Assembly (NCBI GenBank): GCA_002345575.1
Contig: DDVX01000006.1
Location: 186,001-250,000 of the forward strand
DNA length: 64,000 bases
Source: Stutzerimonas stutzeri
GTDB lineage: Bacteria; Pseudomonadota; Gammaproteobacteria; Pseudomonadales; Pseudomonadaceae
Reading direction: 5' to 3'
Made by a program: the position numbers and the translations under genes. Numbering within the stretch: the stretch's first letter is position 1; each line of letters opens with the position of its first letter. Of this stretch, positions 10,201-19,300 are shown piece after piece. The notes beneath the pieces are model-generated. The model ran no database searches and had not been told where the DNA came from. It saw only the letters and a program-made list of their open reading frames with translations.

Positions 10201-10400
10201 CTGGAATCAATGGCCGTCAGCTGGCGGAAATCGCGCGCCAGCTTCGCCCGCAGCTCAAGGTGCTGTTCATCACTGGCTACGCGCCCGATGCCGAAGTGCG
10301 CGACGACTTCCTTGCGCCAGGCATGGACATGCTGACCAAACCCTTCAGTATCGACATCCTCGGTGCCCGGGTGCGTCAGCTGATCGGGCATGGCGGATAA
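7218..10400 (+). CDS. Hybrid sensor histidine kinase (GAF-PAS-GAF-PAS-HisKA-HATPase-REC)
   Basis: 1060 residues with no transmembrane segment, so a cytoplasmic sensor is expected. Order of domains: GAF (about 25-165), PAS (about 205-335, ending GTARDITTER), second GAF (about 355-505), second PAS (about 515-640, ending GTNTDITDQ), coiled coil (about 640-680), HisKA with H-box GGLAHDFNN (His697), HATPase with DSGCGMPAGV and GQGTGLGLSM, and a C-terminal receiver (from about 935) with LLLSDIGLPGING (Asp991). No output domain is present and no response regulator gene is adjacent, so phosphotransfer to a distant partner is inferred. The ATG at 7218 has a weak ribosome site; Met13 is an alternative. 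Confidence 0.92.
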   Translation: MQPGWGNYDFADMDRRAEILNNESQGKGQDEAERRAVLAEYGFFETPDNTAFDDLLALAAQLCGTTSAAIFFPDCEPRQFKASLNLDEHSQTCAITLCAMAMAQGPTLVIEDLAANPQSASLSGFYAAAVLHSPQGLPLGTLCVVDDEPRQLSERQLAQLQALARQVMALLDLRRSQFRANKTEAFAHFRNVADRASQALLEAEQRISLANEIASIGVWEYDLEKNLLRWDTQLKALAGIAPDEPELSVSEFLTRVHDDDRQTLIDTFRSALEDEDDGEINLDYRVYDAAGEQFRWLTNRGRRLQAPDGHIRLLGTARDITTERNAALKLQHMNALLEEQIRERSLTEQRQTLLMELGDLLRGQPDSLTIATAVVQTLGASLNVSRGAFLNIDPAGHYATVERYWSDSALGDDGERICFSDYGDFIYDLQNDELVVVEDVQHDTRTAAQAASLQLRHIHSLVCVPLQEQGHLSAALLLLQDQPRQWSEEDISFIREVTDRAWTADERIRAERALRASEEQFRTLADNMSQFAWMADPTGHIYWYNKRWYDYTGTTYEAMRALSWRSVNHPDHHERVSASMRRAVAIGSIWEETYPLRGKSGQYRWFLSRALPIRDDFGQVTRWFGTNTDITDQVTAEEALRELNDNLERRVAERTRELAEINHLLHLEMAERERAEETLRHAQKMEAIGQLTGGLAHDFNNMLSGVLGALELIQRRVASGRVNDLDRYVDAATTSANRAAALTHRLLAFARQQPLDPKPVDVNRLVLSMEDMLRRTMAEHITLETRLQTNPWLAYTDTHQLENALLNLVINARDAMKEGGRLTIQTGCVQIDDTQYDHLEPGDYITLSVADSGCGMPAGVIAKAFDPFFTTKPIGQGTGLGLSMVYGFVKQTGGHVRIDSTVGQGTLITLFLPRNQETRMQAPEAQESPDLEAQGARTGETVLVVEDEVAVRMLVIEVLEELGYRVLEALDGTTALPYLQSDQRIDLLLSDIGLPGINGRQLAEIARQLRPQLKVLFITGYAPDAEVRDDFLAPGMDMLTKPFSIDILGARVRQLIGHGG

Positions 10401-10463
10401 CGGCAGAGGAACTCCGCCAGCTGCCTGGCAGTCTCTGATGAAGGATCAGACGGAGAAACCACC

Positions 10464-10778
10464 ATGCGCAAAACATTCCTGACCGCCCTTGCGATGAGCT
10501 GCATTCCCCTTGGCGCTGCAATGGCGGACGGCAGCTTCGTCCGCCAGGTCCTTTCCTCCGGGGCAACTACCGGCTCTACCTACCTGACGTTCAAGGACAA
10601 CAAATTGGTGGCGAGCGTCCGCGAAGATGCCAGCAGTTTCGTTGCCAGTGACGGCACCATTCGCGGCCCTTACCTTGAAGCCATGCTGGTACAACTTCGC
10701 AGCGAGCAGCCAAACCTGCAGGCCAGCGATCTGGAATTGGCCAGTGCAGTTCTCGCCGCTGAACAGCACGAGCGCTAA
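10464..10778 (+). CDS. DUF2388 (TIGR02448) small exported protein
   Basis: 104 residues with a signal peptide of about 22 residues (cleavage after GAAMA). The rest matches the small Pseudomonas-restricted DUF2388 family by its SSGATTGSTYLT core and short acidic C-terminus. Function is unknown; it is probably periplasmic. It lies 63 nt after the hybrid kinase on the same strand and 60 nt before osmC, with a plausible ribosome site (GGAG) before the ATG. Members of this family often occur as tandem paralogues; here there is only one. Confidence 0.85.
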   Translation: MRKTFLTALAMSCIPLGAAMADGSFVRQVLSSGATTGSTYLTFKDNKLVASVREDASSFVASDGTIRGPYLEAMLVQLRSEQPNLQASDLELASAVLAAEQHER

Positions 10779-10838
10779 GCACCGAACCTTTCAGTGGCCG
10801 GTCCTGTACCGGTCATTTACGCAAGACCCGGAGGACTC

Positions 10839-11261
10839 ATGAAAAAAACCGCATCCGCCGTTTGGCAGGGCGACCTGAAAAGTGGCAAGGGCACCATCAG
10901 TACCGAAAGCGGCGCGTTGAAGGACAATCCATACGGCTTCAACACCCGTTTTGAGGGCGCGCCCGGCACCAACCCTGAAGAGCTGATCGGCGCAGCCCAT
11001 GCAGGCTGCTTTTCGATGGCACTGTCGCTGATGCTAGGCCAGGCCGGCTTCACCGCTGAACGCATCGCCACCCGCGCCGAAGTCACCTTGGACAAGGACG
11101 GCGAGGGCTTCAGCATCACCGCCATCGCACTGACCCTTGATGCCAAGATTCCCGATATCGATGAGGCGCAGTTCCAGCAGATTGCCAACAAGGCAAAGGA
11201 AGGCTGCCCGGTCTCCAAGGTCCTCAACGCCCAGATCAGCCTGACTGCCACCCTGGCGTAA
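10839..11261 (+). CDS. osmC: OsmC family peroxiredoxin (organic hydroperoxide reductase)
   Basis: 140 residues, normal length for OsmC. The two conserved cysteines are in AGCFSMAL and EGCPVSK, the pair that reduces organic peroxides through a Cys-Cys cycle in this family. The start is the ATG at 10839 with GGAGG ahead of it; the frame is open further upstream to 10794. The DUF2388 gene precedes it and a strong terminator follows 20 nt after the stop. Ohr proteins share the fold, but the Asn-Pro-Glu-Glu-Leu stretch (TNPEELIGAAHAGCFS) is typical of OsmC. Confidence 0.93.
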   Translation: MKKTASAVWQGDLKSGKGTISTESGALKDNPYGFNTRFEGAPGTNPEELIGAAHAGCFSMALSLMLGQAGFTAERIATRAEVTLDKDGEGFSITAIALTLDAKIPDIDEAQFQQIANKAKEGCPVSKVLNAQISLTATLA

Positions 11262-11281
11262 GCAGGCTTTCAGGCTCCAGT

Positions 11282-11321
11282 AAAAACGCCGCCACCGGCT
11301 GAAACCGGTGGCGGCGTTTTT
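11282..11321. terminator. Bidirectional rho-independent terminator
   Basis: A perfect 17-bp stem (11282-11298 with 11305-11321) and a 6-nt loop, GC-rich, with A-run on the left and T-run on the right. It therefore works for osmC (plus) and for the convergent TRAP binding-protein gene (minus). Confidence 0.95.
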
Positions 11322-11342
11322 ATTCGATCATCCCGCTAATAA

Positions 11343-12446
11343 TCAGCCGCGGATGTTGTAGATGTCTTTCTCGTTCAACTCAGCATACTCATACAGTCGC
11401 TGGAGATAGGCGCTCTGCTGCTCCCACACCTTGCTCGCAACCGGATCGGCGGCAGCGGAGGCATCGACCACTTCTGCAGCAACTTCTTTCAGACGCGCCA
11501 ACACCTCATCGGGAAGACGGCGTACTTCAACGCCCTGTTCACGCAACTGCTCCAGTGCCTCCATGTTCTTCGCGTTGTAATCGTCTAGCATGTCGCCGTT
11601 GACGTCCCGCGCTGCGGCACGAACGATGGCCTTGAGGTCGTCCGGCAGGGTTTCCCAAGCTTTGATGTTTACATCCAGCTCGAAGGTGACGTTCGGTTCC
11701 TGCCAGCCAGGTGTGTAGTAGTACTTCGCAGCCTTGTGCAGCCCCAACGCCATATCGTTGTAGGGCCCGATCCATTCGGTGGCGTCGATCGCGCCAGTCT
11801 GCAGCGCGGTGAAGATTTCACCAGCCGGCATGTTGACCACCGTGCCGCCCATCTTGGTTAGCACCTCGCCCCCCAAGCCGGGCGTGCGCATCTTCAGACC
11901 GCGGAAATCTTCGACCGACTTGATCTCCTTGTTGAACCAGCCCGCCGTCTGCACGCCGGAAGCACCACAAGCCATCGGCAACACGCCAAACGGCTTGTAG
12001 ACCTCCTCCCAGAGCTCCATGCCGCCACCACGGTGCAGCCAGGCGTTCATTTCCTGAGCGTTGGGCCCGAACGGCAGCGCACAGAAGAATTGCGCCGCAG
12101 GGACCTTGCCTTTCCAGTAGTACGGGGCGCCGTGACCCATCTCGGCGGTGCCACGAGATACCGCATCGAACACTTCCAGCGCCGGAACCAGCTCGCCGGC
12201 GGCATACACCTTGACGGTCAGGCGCCCGGCACTCATCTCGTTGACCAGCCTGGCAAAACGCTCGGCACCAACACCCACGCCGGGGAAGTTCTTAGGCCAG
12301 GAGGTGACCATCTTCCAGCTGAATTTCTCGGTGTTTGCGCTTGCCTCGGGCTTGCCGGCAGCAGTTTCGGCCTCCTTATTGCAGCCGGCCAGAGCCGTAG
12401 CAGCTAAGCCGACACCCGCTGCAGCCAAGATTTGACGTCGTTTCAT
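11343..12446 (-). CDS. TRAP transporter substrate-binding protein, DctP family (TakP-like)
   Basis: 367 residues. The N-terminus carries a twin-arginine start (MKRRQILAAAG) and then a lipobox ALAGC (Cys22), so it is an exported and probably lipidated binding protein. The mature part is a DctP-fold protein with KMRTPGLGGEVLTKMGG, in which the Arg is the usual carboxylate-clamping residue, and EWIGPYNDMALGLHKAAKYYY. The overall form resembles TakP-type alpha-keto-acid binders rather than C4-dicarboxylate DctP, so pyruvate-like keto acids are a reasonable inference. It is divergent from the permease pair at 12646-14566. Its leader holds a Crc/Hfq-type motif. Confidence 0.9.
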   Translation of the reverse strand: MKRRQILAAAGVGLAATALAGCNKEAETAAGKPEASANTEKFSWKMVTSWPKNFPGVGVGAERFARLVNEMSAGRLTVKVYAAGELVPALEVFDAVSRGTAEMGHGAPYYWKGKVPAAQFFCALPFGPNAQEMNAWLHRGGGMELWEEVYKPFGVLPMACGASGVQTAGWFNKEIKSVEDFRGLKMRTPGLGGEVLTKMGGTVVNMPAGEIFTALQTGAIDATEWIGPYNDMALGLHKAAKYYYTPGWQEPNVTFELDVNIKAWETLPDDLKAIVRAAARDVNGDMLDDYNAKNMEALEQLREQGVEVRRLPDEVLARLKEVAAEVVDASAAADPVASKVWEQQSAYLQRLYEYAELNEKDIYNIRG

Positions 12447-12455
12447 GGGTTAACT

Positions 12456-12471
12456 TCCTTTTGTTGTTGTA
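12456..12471 (-). promoter_or_regulatory. Crc/Hfq catabolite-repression (CA) motif over ribosome site
   Basis: Read on the minus strand, TACAACAACAAAAGGA lies 9-24 nt before the ATG of the binding-protein gene. It contains an exact AAYAAYAA (AACAACAA) running into the AAGGA ribosome site. In Pseudomonas this pattern is where Hfq, with Crc, blocks translation of catabolic mRNAs. The match is seen; the regulation is inferred. Confidence 0.7.
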
Positions 12472-12577
12472 ATGATTGGATACCAAAACCCTGCACCCAG
12501 GTATTCTAGCTAGCACACAGCCACCCATCACTCAAGTCCGCGACCGGATGTTCAGACTATTTACCGAGTTTGGTCAG

Positions 12578-12607
12578 TTGCGATGCAATCTGGCAGGCGC
12601 CTAGAAT
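12578..12607 (+). promoter_or_regulatory. Candidate sigma-70 promoter for dctQM-type permeases
   Basis: TTGCGA at 12578-12583 and TAGAAT at 12602-12607 with an 18-nt spacer, 39 nt upstream of the permease start and reading toward it. The -10 matches five of six consensus bases and the -35 four of six. Confidence 0.45.
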
Positions 12608-12623
12608 CGCGTGCTGCCCAGGG

Positions 12624-12638
12624 CAATAACAATAAAGG
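12624..12638 (+). promoter_or_regulatory. Crc/Hfq CA motif in TRAP permease leader
   Basis: AATAACAATAAAGGA ends 7 nt before the ATG at 12646. AATAACAA is an exact AAYAAYAA match fused to the ribosome site. Together with the motif at 12456-12471 it would place both divergent arms of this transporter under catabolite repression (inferred). Confidence 0.65.
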
Positions 12639-12645
12639 ACCTACC

Positions 12646-13197
12646 ATGTCGCAACATGCCCCCCCTCTGCTCGTCTTAGCCCGTCTGATCGATACGCTAA
12701 ACATCCGTCTTGGCCAGGCCTGCGCCTGGCTGACCCTCTTTCTGGTGCTCGGTACCGCGGTGGTGGTGGTGCTGCGCTACGGCTTCGGCATCGGAGCCAC
12801 CGCGCTTCAGGAAGCGGTGCTCTACGCCCACGCACTGGTCTTCATGGGCGCTGCCGCCTGGACGCTGCAGCGCAACGGACATGTTCGCGTCGATATCTTT
12901 TATCAAAACTTCAGCCCGCGCTATCAGGCCCTTGTCGAAGTGCTCGGCACACTGCTGTTCCTCCTTCCGGTTTGCCTGTTCCTTGGCTGGGCCAGCTGGG
13001 ATTACGTCAGCAACTCCTGGTCAACGCTGGAAGCTTCCAGCGAATCCGGCGGCCTGAAGTTCGTCTACCTGCAGAAGAGCATCATCCTGCTTCTGGTGGT
13101 CAGCCTGTCACTGCAGGGCATCGCTGAAATCATCAAGGCTGCCTACCTCATCGCCGGCCGACTTCCAGAGCGGGAGCCGGAGGTGAAACATGGCTGA
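12646..13197 (+). CDS. TRAP transporter small permease (DctQ-like)
   Basis: 183 residues with four hydrophobic segments, the normal topology of the small TRAP membrane subunit. The start at 12646 (MSQHAPPLLVL) is preferred over the open frame from 12583 because AAAGGA precedes it. The conserved loop after TM2 (LQRNGHVRVDIFY) is a DctQ hallmark. It overlaps the large permease by 8 nt and would form a membrane complex with it. It works with the divergent binding protein at 11343-12446. Use of a sodium gradient is known for the family. Confidence 0.92.
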   Translation: MSQHAPPLLVLARLIDTLNIRLGQACAWLTLFLVLGTAVVVVLRYGFGIGATALQEAVLYAHALVFMGAAAWTLQRNGHVRVDIFYQNFSPRYQALVEVLGTLLFLLPVCLFLGWASWDYVSNSWSTLEASSESGGLKFVYLQKSIILLLVVSLSLQGIAEIIKAAYLIAGRLPEREPEVKHG

Positions 13198-14566
13198 GTT
13201 GATGGCAATAGCCCTGTTCGCCTGCATCTGCCTGGCATTGATGGGTGGCTACCCGGTGGCCTTTACCCTGGGTGGTGTCTCGCTGTTGTTCGCTGGCGTT
13301 GGCGTGCTCACCGGTACGTTCGACGGCGGTTATCTGAGTGCACTGCCGAACCGTCTGTTCGGCATCATGAACAACCAGACGATGTTAGCCGTACCACTGT
13401 TCGTGTTCATGGGCGTAATGCTGGAAAAGAGCCGGGTCGCTGAAGATCTGCTCGAATCCATGTCGCGCCTGTTCGGCACTCTGCGCGGCGGCCTGGCGAT
13501 TTCCGTCTGTGTCGTCGGCGCGCTGCTCGCCGCCAGCACCGGCATCGTCGGCGCCACCGTGGTCACCATGGGCCTGCTAGCCCTGCCGACCATGCTACGC
13601 CGAGGTTACGACCCGGCAATTTCCACTGGCACCCTGGCGGCCACCGGCACGCTGGGGCAGATCATTCCGCCCTCCATCGTGCTGGTTCTGCTGGGTGACG
13701 TGATGTCCAGCGCCTACCAGCAGGCACAGTTGAAGATGGGCATTTTCTCACCCAAGACCGTATCGGTCGGCGACCTGTTCGTCGGCGCGTTGCTGCCGGG
13801 CCTGCTGCTGGTTGGTCTGTATATCCTCTACATCATTGCGATCGCGGTGCTGCAGCCAAAGAAACTGCCAGCGCTGCCCCAGGAAGAGCTCGGCCCCATC
13901 GAATGGAACAAATTGGTTTACGCTCTGCTGCCGCCGCTGCTGCTGATAAGCGCCGTTCTCGGCTCCATCCTGGCCGGTTACGCAACGCCAACGGAAGCCG
14001 CCGCACTAGGTGCCCTGGGCTCGATGCTCCTGGCCTTCTACAAGGGCAAGCTCAATTTCACTCAGCTGCGTAACGTGGCGCACGGCACAACCGAAATCAC
14101 CGCCATGGTGTTCCTGATCCTGATCGGTGCGTCCCTGTTCTCGCTGGTGTTTCGCGGCTTCGGCGGCGAAGCGCTGATCGAAGACGTGTTTGCCCAGCTG
14201 CCGGGCGGCGTGCTGGGCGCGTTCTTCCTGGTCATGCTGGTGATCTTCCTGCTGGGCTTCATCCTGGACTTCATCGAGATCACCTTCGTCGTCGTGCCGA
14301 TCGTCGGTCCGGTGTTGTTGGCAATGGGTCTGGATCCGGTATGGCTGGGCGTGATGATCGCGCTGAACCTGCAGACTTCATTCCTCACGCCGCCTTTCGG
14401 TTTCGCCCTGTTCTACCTGCGCGGTGTGACACCCAAATCGGTGCCTACCAGCACCATCTACAAAGGGGTGATACCTTTCATTCTGATCCAGCTCCTGTTG
14501 CTGGTGATCGCTTACCTGTTTCCTGGCTTGGTTACCTGGCTACCCGAACAGGTCTACGGTCAATAG
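13190..14566 (+). CDS. TRAP transporter large permease (DctM-like)
   Basis: 458 residues and about 12-13 membrane segments, typical of the ion-coupled TRAP large subunit. Characteristic stretches are seen: ASTGIVGATVVTMG, GTLGQIIPPSIVLVLLGDV, ATPTEAAALGALGSM and LQTSFLTPPFGFALFYLRG. It is somewhat longer than C4-dicarboxylate DctM and contains a loop of about 40 residues after the TLGQIIPPS repeat, as in the keto-acid/mannitol-type TRAP permeases. It overlaps dctQ by 8 nt, so translational coupling is likely. There is no clear terminator before the methyltransferase gene 71 nt downstream. Confidence 0.93.
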   Translation: MAELMAIALFACICLALMGGYPVAFTLGGVSLLFAGVGVLTGTFDGGYLSALPNRLFGIMNNQTMLAVPLFVFMGVMLEKSRVAEDLLESMSRLFGTLRGGLAISVCVVGALLAASTGIVGATVVTMGLLALPTMLRRGYDPAISTGTLAATGTLGQIIPPSIVLVLLGDVMSSAYQQAQLKMGIFSPKTVSVGDLFVGALLPGLLLVGLYILYIIAIAVLQPKKLPALPQEELGPIEWNKLVYALLPPLLLISAVLGSILAGYATPTEAAALGALGSMLLAFYKGKLNFTQLRNVAHGTTEITAMVFLILIGASLFSLVFRGFGGEALIEDVFAQLPGGVLGAFFLVMLVIFLLGFILDFIEITFVVVPIVGPVLLAMGLDPVWLGVMIALNLQTSFLTPPFGFALFYLRGVTPKSVPTSTIYKGVIPFILIQLLLLVIAYLFPGLVTWLPEQVYGQ

Positions 14567-14637
14567 CTGCACGCAGGCGCCTGTTTCGACAGGCGTCTCG
14601 CTTTTCACGTAGTACATGACCATCCGCGGATTCATCC

Positions 14638-15873
14638 ATGCCCAGCCTCGCCAACCACGCGCAGCTCGCTGAACGCTTTCAGCAGCTCGACACGTTTCTT
14701 GTGCAACATCAGACGCTGTGGCGCCCGCGCCCCTTCACCCATCTTCGTCTGCCCTGGGAAGCGGACCATCCAGAACTGGCCGCCTGGCTGCGCGCCCGCA
14801 CGCTGGAAGCTGCCGAGGCTGCGCACAACCACCCTGATGAGCTTTTGGCACCCGTCCCCTTTCAAGCGCTAGCCAGGCAGGTGACAGCGCTGAGCAGCGT
14901 GCCCGCGCTGCCCGTACAAACAAACCCGACAAGTAATTTCCGACAGCCTACGGACGTGCCCGGACGCAAATGGCTGCAGATCCAGTCGTTCAGCGCAGCG
15001 CTCAACTTCCGCGAGCGCCCCAGTCACTGGCTCGACTGGTGTGCCGGCAAAGGTCATCTGGCCCGTCAGCTGGCCAGCACTGGCGCAACGCTGACCTGCC
15101 TGGAATGGGACCCGGTACTGGTTCGTGCCGGCGCGCAGCTCAGCCAACGCCTGGGTATCAACGCAAGCCACCTGCAACAGGACGTGATGAGTGATGAAAC
15201 CATGGCGCAGCTTGGCCCGACCTCAACGCCGGTAGCGCTGCACGCTTGCGGCGATCTCCATGTACGCCTGCTTCAACTGTCCATAAGCCAGGGCTGCCGG
15301 CAGCTTGCGCTGGCGCCCTGCTGCTACAACCGCATAAACCGGGATCACTACCAGCCGCTGTCACGTGCAGCACAGTCGTCTTCGCTACGGCTATCGCGCG
15401 ACGACCTTGGCCTGCCGCTGAGCGAAACCGTCACCGCCGGGGCTCGTGAAAGGCGCAATCGCGACCAGTCCATGGCCTGGCGCTTGGGTTTCGATATCCT
15501 CCAGCGCCGTCTGCGCCAGCAAAACGACTACCTGCCGATGCCCTCGCTGCCCACTGCCTGGCTGAGGAAAAGCTTCGAGCAATACTGCCGTGATCTTGCC
15601 GCGCTCAAAGGCATTCCCGAACCCCAGGCCGAGCCCTGGCCTGAGCTGGAGCAACGAGGCTGGCAGCGCCTAGCTGAAGTCCGCAACCTGGAGCTGTTGC
15701 GCGGCCTGTTCCGCCGCCCACTGGAACTTTGGCTGCTGCTGGATCGGGCACTTCTGCTCATTGAGAACGGCTACAGGGTAAGGCTCGGTACCTTCTGCCC
15801 GAGCGAACTCACCCCCCGCAATCTGCTGCTGCTCGCCGAGTTGCCAACTGCACCAGAAAAGAGCTGCAAGTAA
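14638..15873 (+). CDS. SAM-dependent methyltransferase (Methyltransf_32-like)
   Basis: 411 residues. A class I methyltransferase core is visible in the middle: motif I WLDWCAGKGHLARQLA (about 130-146), acidic CLEWDP after strand 2, and ALHACGDLH, followed by the cysteine-rich LAPCCYNR. This ACGDLH...CCY arrangement is typical of a methyltransferase-domain family (PF13679-type) of uncertain substrate, with RNA or protein targets suggested for relatives. An N-terminal region of about 110 residues and a C-terminal helical region flank the core. It lies just upstream of tRNA-Thr, on the same strand, with no sign of co-transcription. Confidence 0.8.
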   Translation: MPSLANHAQLAERFQQLDTFLVQHQTLWRPRPFTHLRLPWEADHPELAAWLRARTLEAAEAAHNHPDELLAPVPFQALARQVTALSSVPALPVQTNPTSNFRQPTDVPGRKWLQIQSFSAALNFRERPSHWLDWCAGKGHLARQLASTGATLTCLEWDPVLVRAGAQLSQRLGINASHLQQDVMSDETMAQLGPTSTPVALHACGDLHVRLLQLSISQGCRQLALAPCCYNRINRDHYQPLSRAAQSSSLRLSRDDLGLPLSETVTAGARERRNRDQSMAWRLGFDILQRRLRQQNDYLPMPSLPTAWLRKSFEQYCRDLAALKGIPEPQAEPWPELEQRGWQRLAEVRNLELLRGLFRRPLELWLLLDRALLLIENGYRVRLGTFCPSELTPRNLLLLAELPTAPEKSCK

Positions 15874-15887
15874 CTGCAAACAAACAG

Positions 15888-15915
15888 TTTACTCGGCGCG
15901 AGCAATGGCTATAAT
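15888..15915 (+). promoter_or_regulatory. tRNA-Thr promoter
   Basis: TTTACT (15888-15893), 16-nt spacer, perfect TATAAT (15910-15915), followed by the GC-rich stretch GGCGCCC typical of stringently controlled stable-RNA promoters. The tRNA begins 15 nt after the -10 box. Confidence 0.75.
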
Positions 15916-15930
15916 GGCGCCCATCTTTTA

Positions 15931-16006
<76 letters not shown>

Positions 16007-16013
16007 TACACAG

Positions 16014-16041
16014 AAAGGCCCGCAGCGATGCGGGCCTTTTT
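16014..16041 (+). terminator. Rho-independent terminator of tRNA-Thr
   Basis: 10-bp perfect stem AAAGGCCCGC / GCGGGCCTTT (16014-16023 and 16030-16039), 6-nt loop and a T5 run. It starts 7 nt after the tRNA CCA end. Confidence 0.92.
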
Positions 16042-16334
16042 CGTTTCTGACGCGGGCTACACTGGGCTAACACCAGAACGGAAAAGGCATCTCTTCAAGC
16101 CGCTCCCTCTCTTGGCTCTCATGCGCACGATTCCCCCATCGTTGGCTGGGCCTCACAGGTACGTTTTCCGTGCGTACCTCGCTGCGTAACAGCATTTTGC
16201 GCACCACCCTTCCCGCTCGACTCAACTCATTTTGCAGCTCCATCCTGAGTACCCCCACCACGCTACGTCTGGCATGATCCTTTCACAGTATCGCCAAGAT
16301 CGAATGACCGGCGGGTGACTTCAAGGGATGGAAC
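16042..16334. other. Intergenic stretch between tRNA-Thr and hsdR
   Basis: About 290 nt with no supportable gene. The only structure seen is a 7-bp inverted repeat around 16156-16178 (AGGTACG ... CGTACCT). No copy of the tRNA 3' end and no integrase remnant was found here. A short purine-rich stretch (AGGGATGG) just before 16335 serves as ribosome site for hsdR. Confidence 0.5.
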
Positions 16335-19300
16335 ATGGCCGAGAGCAGTAACTTCGCCTTTCTCAAGGAACACGATCCGGTGTTCTTTCAGCTCGCCAGC
16401 ACGGCGGAGCAGGTATTCGCCAGTGACCCCAACACCACGCTGATCAAACTGCGCCAGCTCGGCGAGGCGCTGGCGCAGGACCTGGCCAGTCGCGCCGGTA
16501 TTGAGCTTGAAGCCACCACCAGCCAATCCGACCTGCTCTACAAGCTGAGTCGAGATATCCAACTGGATCAGAACATTCGCAGCCTGTTTCACACACTGCG
16601 CATCGAAGGCAACAAGGCCACCCACCAGTTCCGCACCCAGCACCGTGAGGCGCTGGACGGGCTCAAGGTCGCGCGCGAATTGTGCATCTGGTACCACAGG
16701 GCATTCGGCAAGGCCGGCAGCACCTTCAAAGCCGGCGCTTTTGTAACCCCCAGCGACCCCAGTGCCCCGCTGCGCGAACTACAAAGCCAGATCGAGCAAC
16801 TCAAGGCCCAGTTAAGCGAATCCAGCCAGCAACTAGAGAACAACCAGCAACTGGCTGGCCTGCTCAAGCGCGAAGCTGAGGAATACGCCGTACTGGCCGA
16901 GCAGATGGATGCCGAATCACGCACCCACAAGCAGCTGGCTGCCGAACACGAAGCCGCACTCAACAAGCTGCGCAGCGAGCATGAGCAAAGCCTCAAGGCA
17001 CTGCAGCAACAGCTGGCTGCCAAACCGCAGGCTGGCCAACAGGTCGCCCATAAAACCAAGCAAGCCAGCAGCCAGTTTGATCTGAACGAAGACCTGACCC
17101 GCATCCTCATCGACCAGCAGCTCAATGATGCAGGTTGGCAAGCGGACTCACTCGACCTGACCTGGAGCAAGGGCGCGCGCCCGGAAAAGGGCAAGAACAA
17201 GGCCATCGCCGAATGGCCGACCAACAAACCCAAGGAAAATGCCGACTACGTGCTGTTCGCCGGCCTGACCCCGGTCGCCATCGTCGAAGCCAAGCGCCAG
17301 CGCATCAATGTCGCCAGCCGCATTCCGCAGGCAGAGCGCTATTCCCGCCAGCTGGTATTCAGCAGTGATCTACAACCCGCCGGCTCTAAAACTGGATGGC
17401 CAGACGGCCAGGGCGACTACTTCCAGGTGCCGTTCGCCTTTGCCTGCAACGGCCGGCCTTATGTAAAGCAACTCGCTGAACAGTCCGGCATCTGGTTCCG
17501 CGACCTGCGCAGCCCCGCCAATCTGCCCCGTGCGCTACAGGACTTCCACACCCCCGAGGGCCTGCTCGACTGGCTCAAACGTAGCCGCGAAGAGGCCGAG
17601 GCCAAGCTTGCGCAAGAAGGTTTCGCCTACCTGAAACTGCGTGACTACCAGGAAAACGCCATCAAGGCCGTCGAACTGGCCCTGGCCAACAACCGTCGTC
17701 AATGCCTGCTGGCCATGGCCACCGGCACCGGCAAGACACGCACCATCATTGGCCTGATGTATCGCTTGCTAAAGGCCGAACGTTTCCGGCGCATCCTCTT
17801 TCTGGTTGACCGCAGCGCTCTCGGCCAGCAGGCCATCGAAGCTTTCAACGAGGCATCTCTGGAGCAGAATCACACCCTGGCTCAGATCTACGACATCAAG
17901 GAACTCGGCGACATGGCCGCCGAGGCTGAAACGCGCATTCAGGTAGCCACGGTGCAGGCCATGGTCCGGCGCATCTTCCAGTCGGACAACCCGCCGCCGA
18001 TCGATGCCTTCGACTGCATCATCGTCGACGAAGCCCACCGTGGTTACACCCTCGACCAGGAGATGACCGAAGGCGAGCTGGCGGTGCGCGACTTCAACCA
18101 GTACCTGTCCCAGTATCGCCGCGTGCTGGACTACTTCGACGCCTGCCGCATCGGTCTCACCGCCACCCCGGCCAAGCACACCAGCGAAGTCTTCGGCACC
18201 CCGGTGTTCACCTACAGCTACCGCGAGGCGGTGGCCGATGACTGGCTGATCGATCACGAACCGCCCATCCGCTACCAGACCGCCCTCAGCCAGAACGGCA
18301 TCCACTTCGCCAAGGGCGACAGTGTCAGCATCATCAACACCGCCACAGGCGAGGTAGACGTAGCGGAGCTTGATGACGAACTCGACTTCGAGATCGAATC
18401 CTTCAACCGCAGGGTCATCACCCCTGGCTTCGACAAGGTCATCTGCGAACAACTGGCCCAGGAACTCGACCCGCTGGGCGACGAGAAGACCATGATCTTC
18501 TGCGTCAACCAGGCCCACGCCGAACGGGTCAAGAACCTGCTCGACGAGGCCTTCAAGGAGGTACACGGCGACCAGTACAACCAGGCCGCCGTACAGATCA
18601 TTACCGGGCAGAGCGACAAGGTCGAACAGCTGATCCGCCAGTACAAGAACGAGCGCTACCCAAGCATCGCCATCACCGTGGACCTGCTCACCACCGGCAT
18701 CGACGTGCCGCGCATCTGCCATCTGGTATTCATGCGCCGGGTGCGCTCGCGCATCCTCTATGAACAGATGAAGGGCCGCGCCACCCGCCGCTGCGACGAA
18801 ATCGGCAAGACCGTGTTCAAGATCTACGACCCGGTCGATCTCTACGCCAGCCTCGAAGCGGTCGACACCATGAAGCCGCTGGTCAAAGACCCCAGCGTGA
18901 CCCTCGAACAGCTGGTCAGCGAACTGAGCAACCCGGCCAGCCTCGACGCCCCCGGCAGCCTGCCGGAAACCAGCCACGCCCACGACGTGCTCGACCAGCT
19001 CAGCCAGCGAGTCATGCGCATCCTGCGTAAGGCCAGCCACAAGGCCGAAGACAAACCCACGCTGAAACAAAAGCTCAGCGAACTGGAAGACACCTGGGGC
19101 GTTGCGCCGGACAAACTGCATCAGCACCTGCACCAGCTCGGCCCGCAGCAGGCGGCGGGGTTCATCCGCCAGCACGCCCAACTGCTCGATCAGCTCGCGG
19201 CCGTGAATGCCCTGCTCGGCTCGGAAAATTACCCGGTCATTTCCAGCCACACGGACGAGTTGATGGTCCGCGAACAGAACTACGGCGCCAACCAGAAGCC

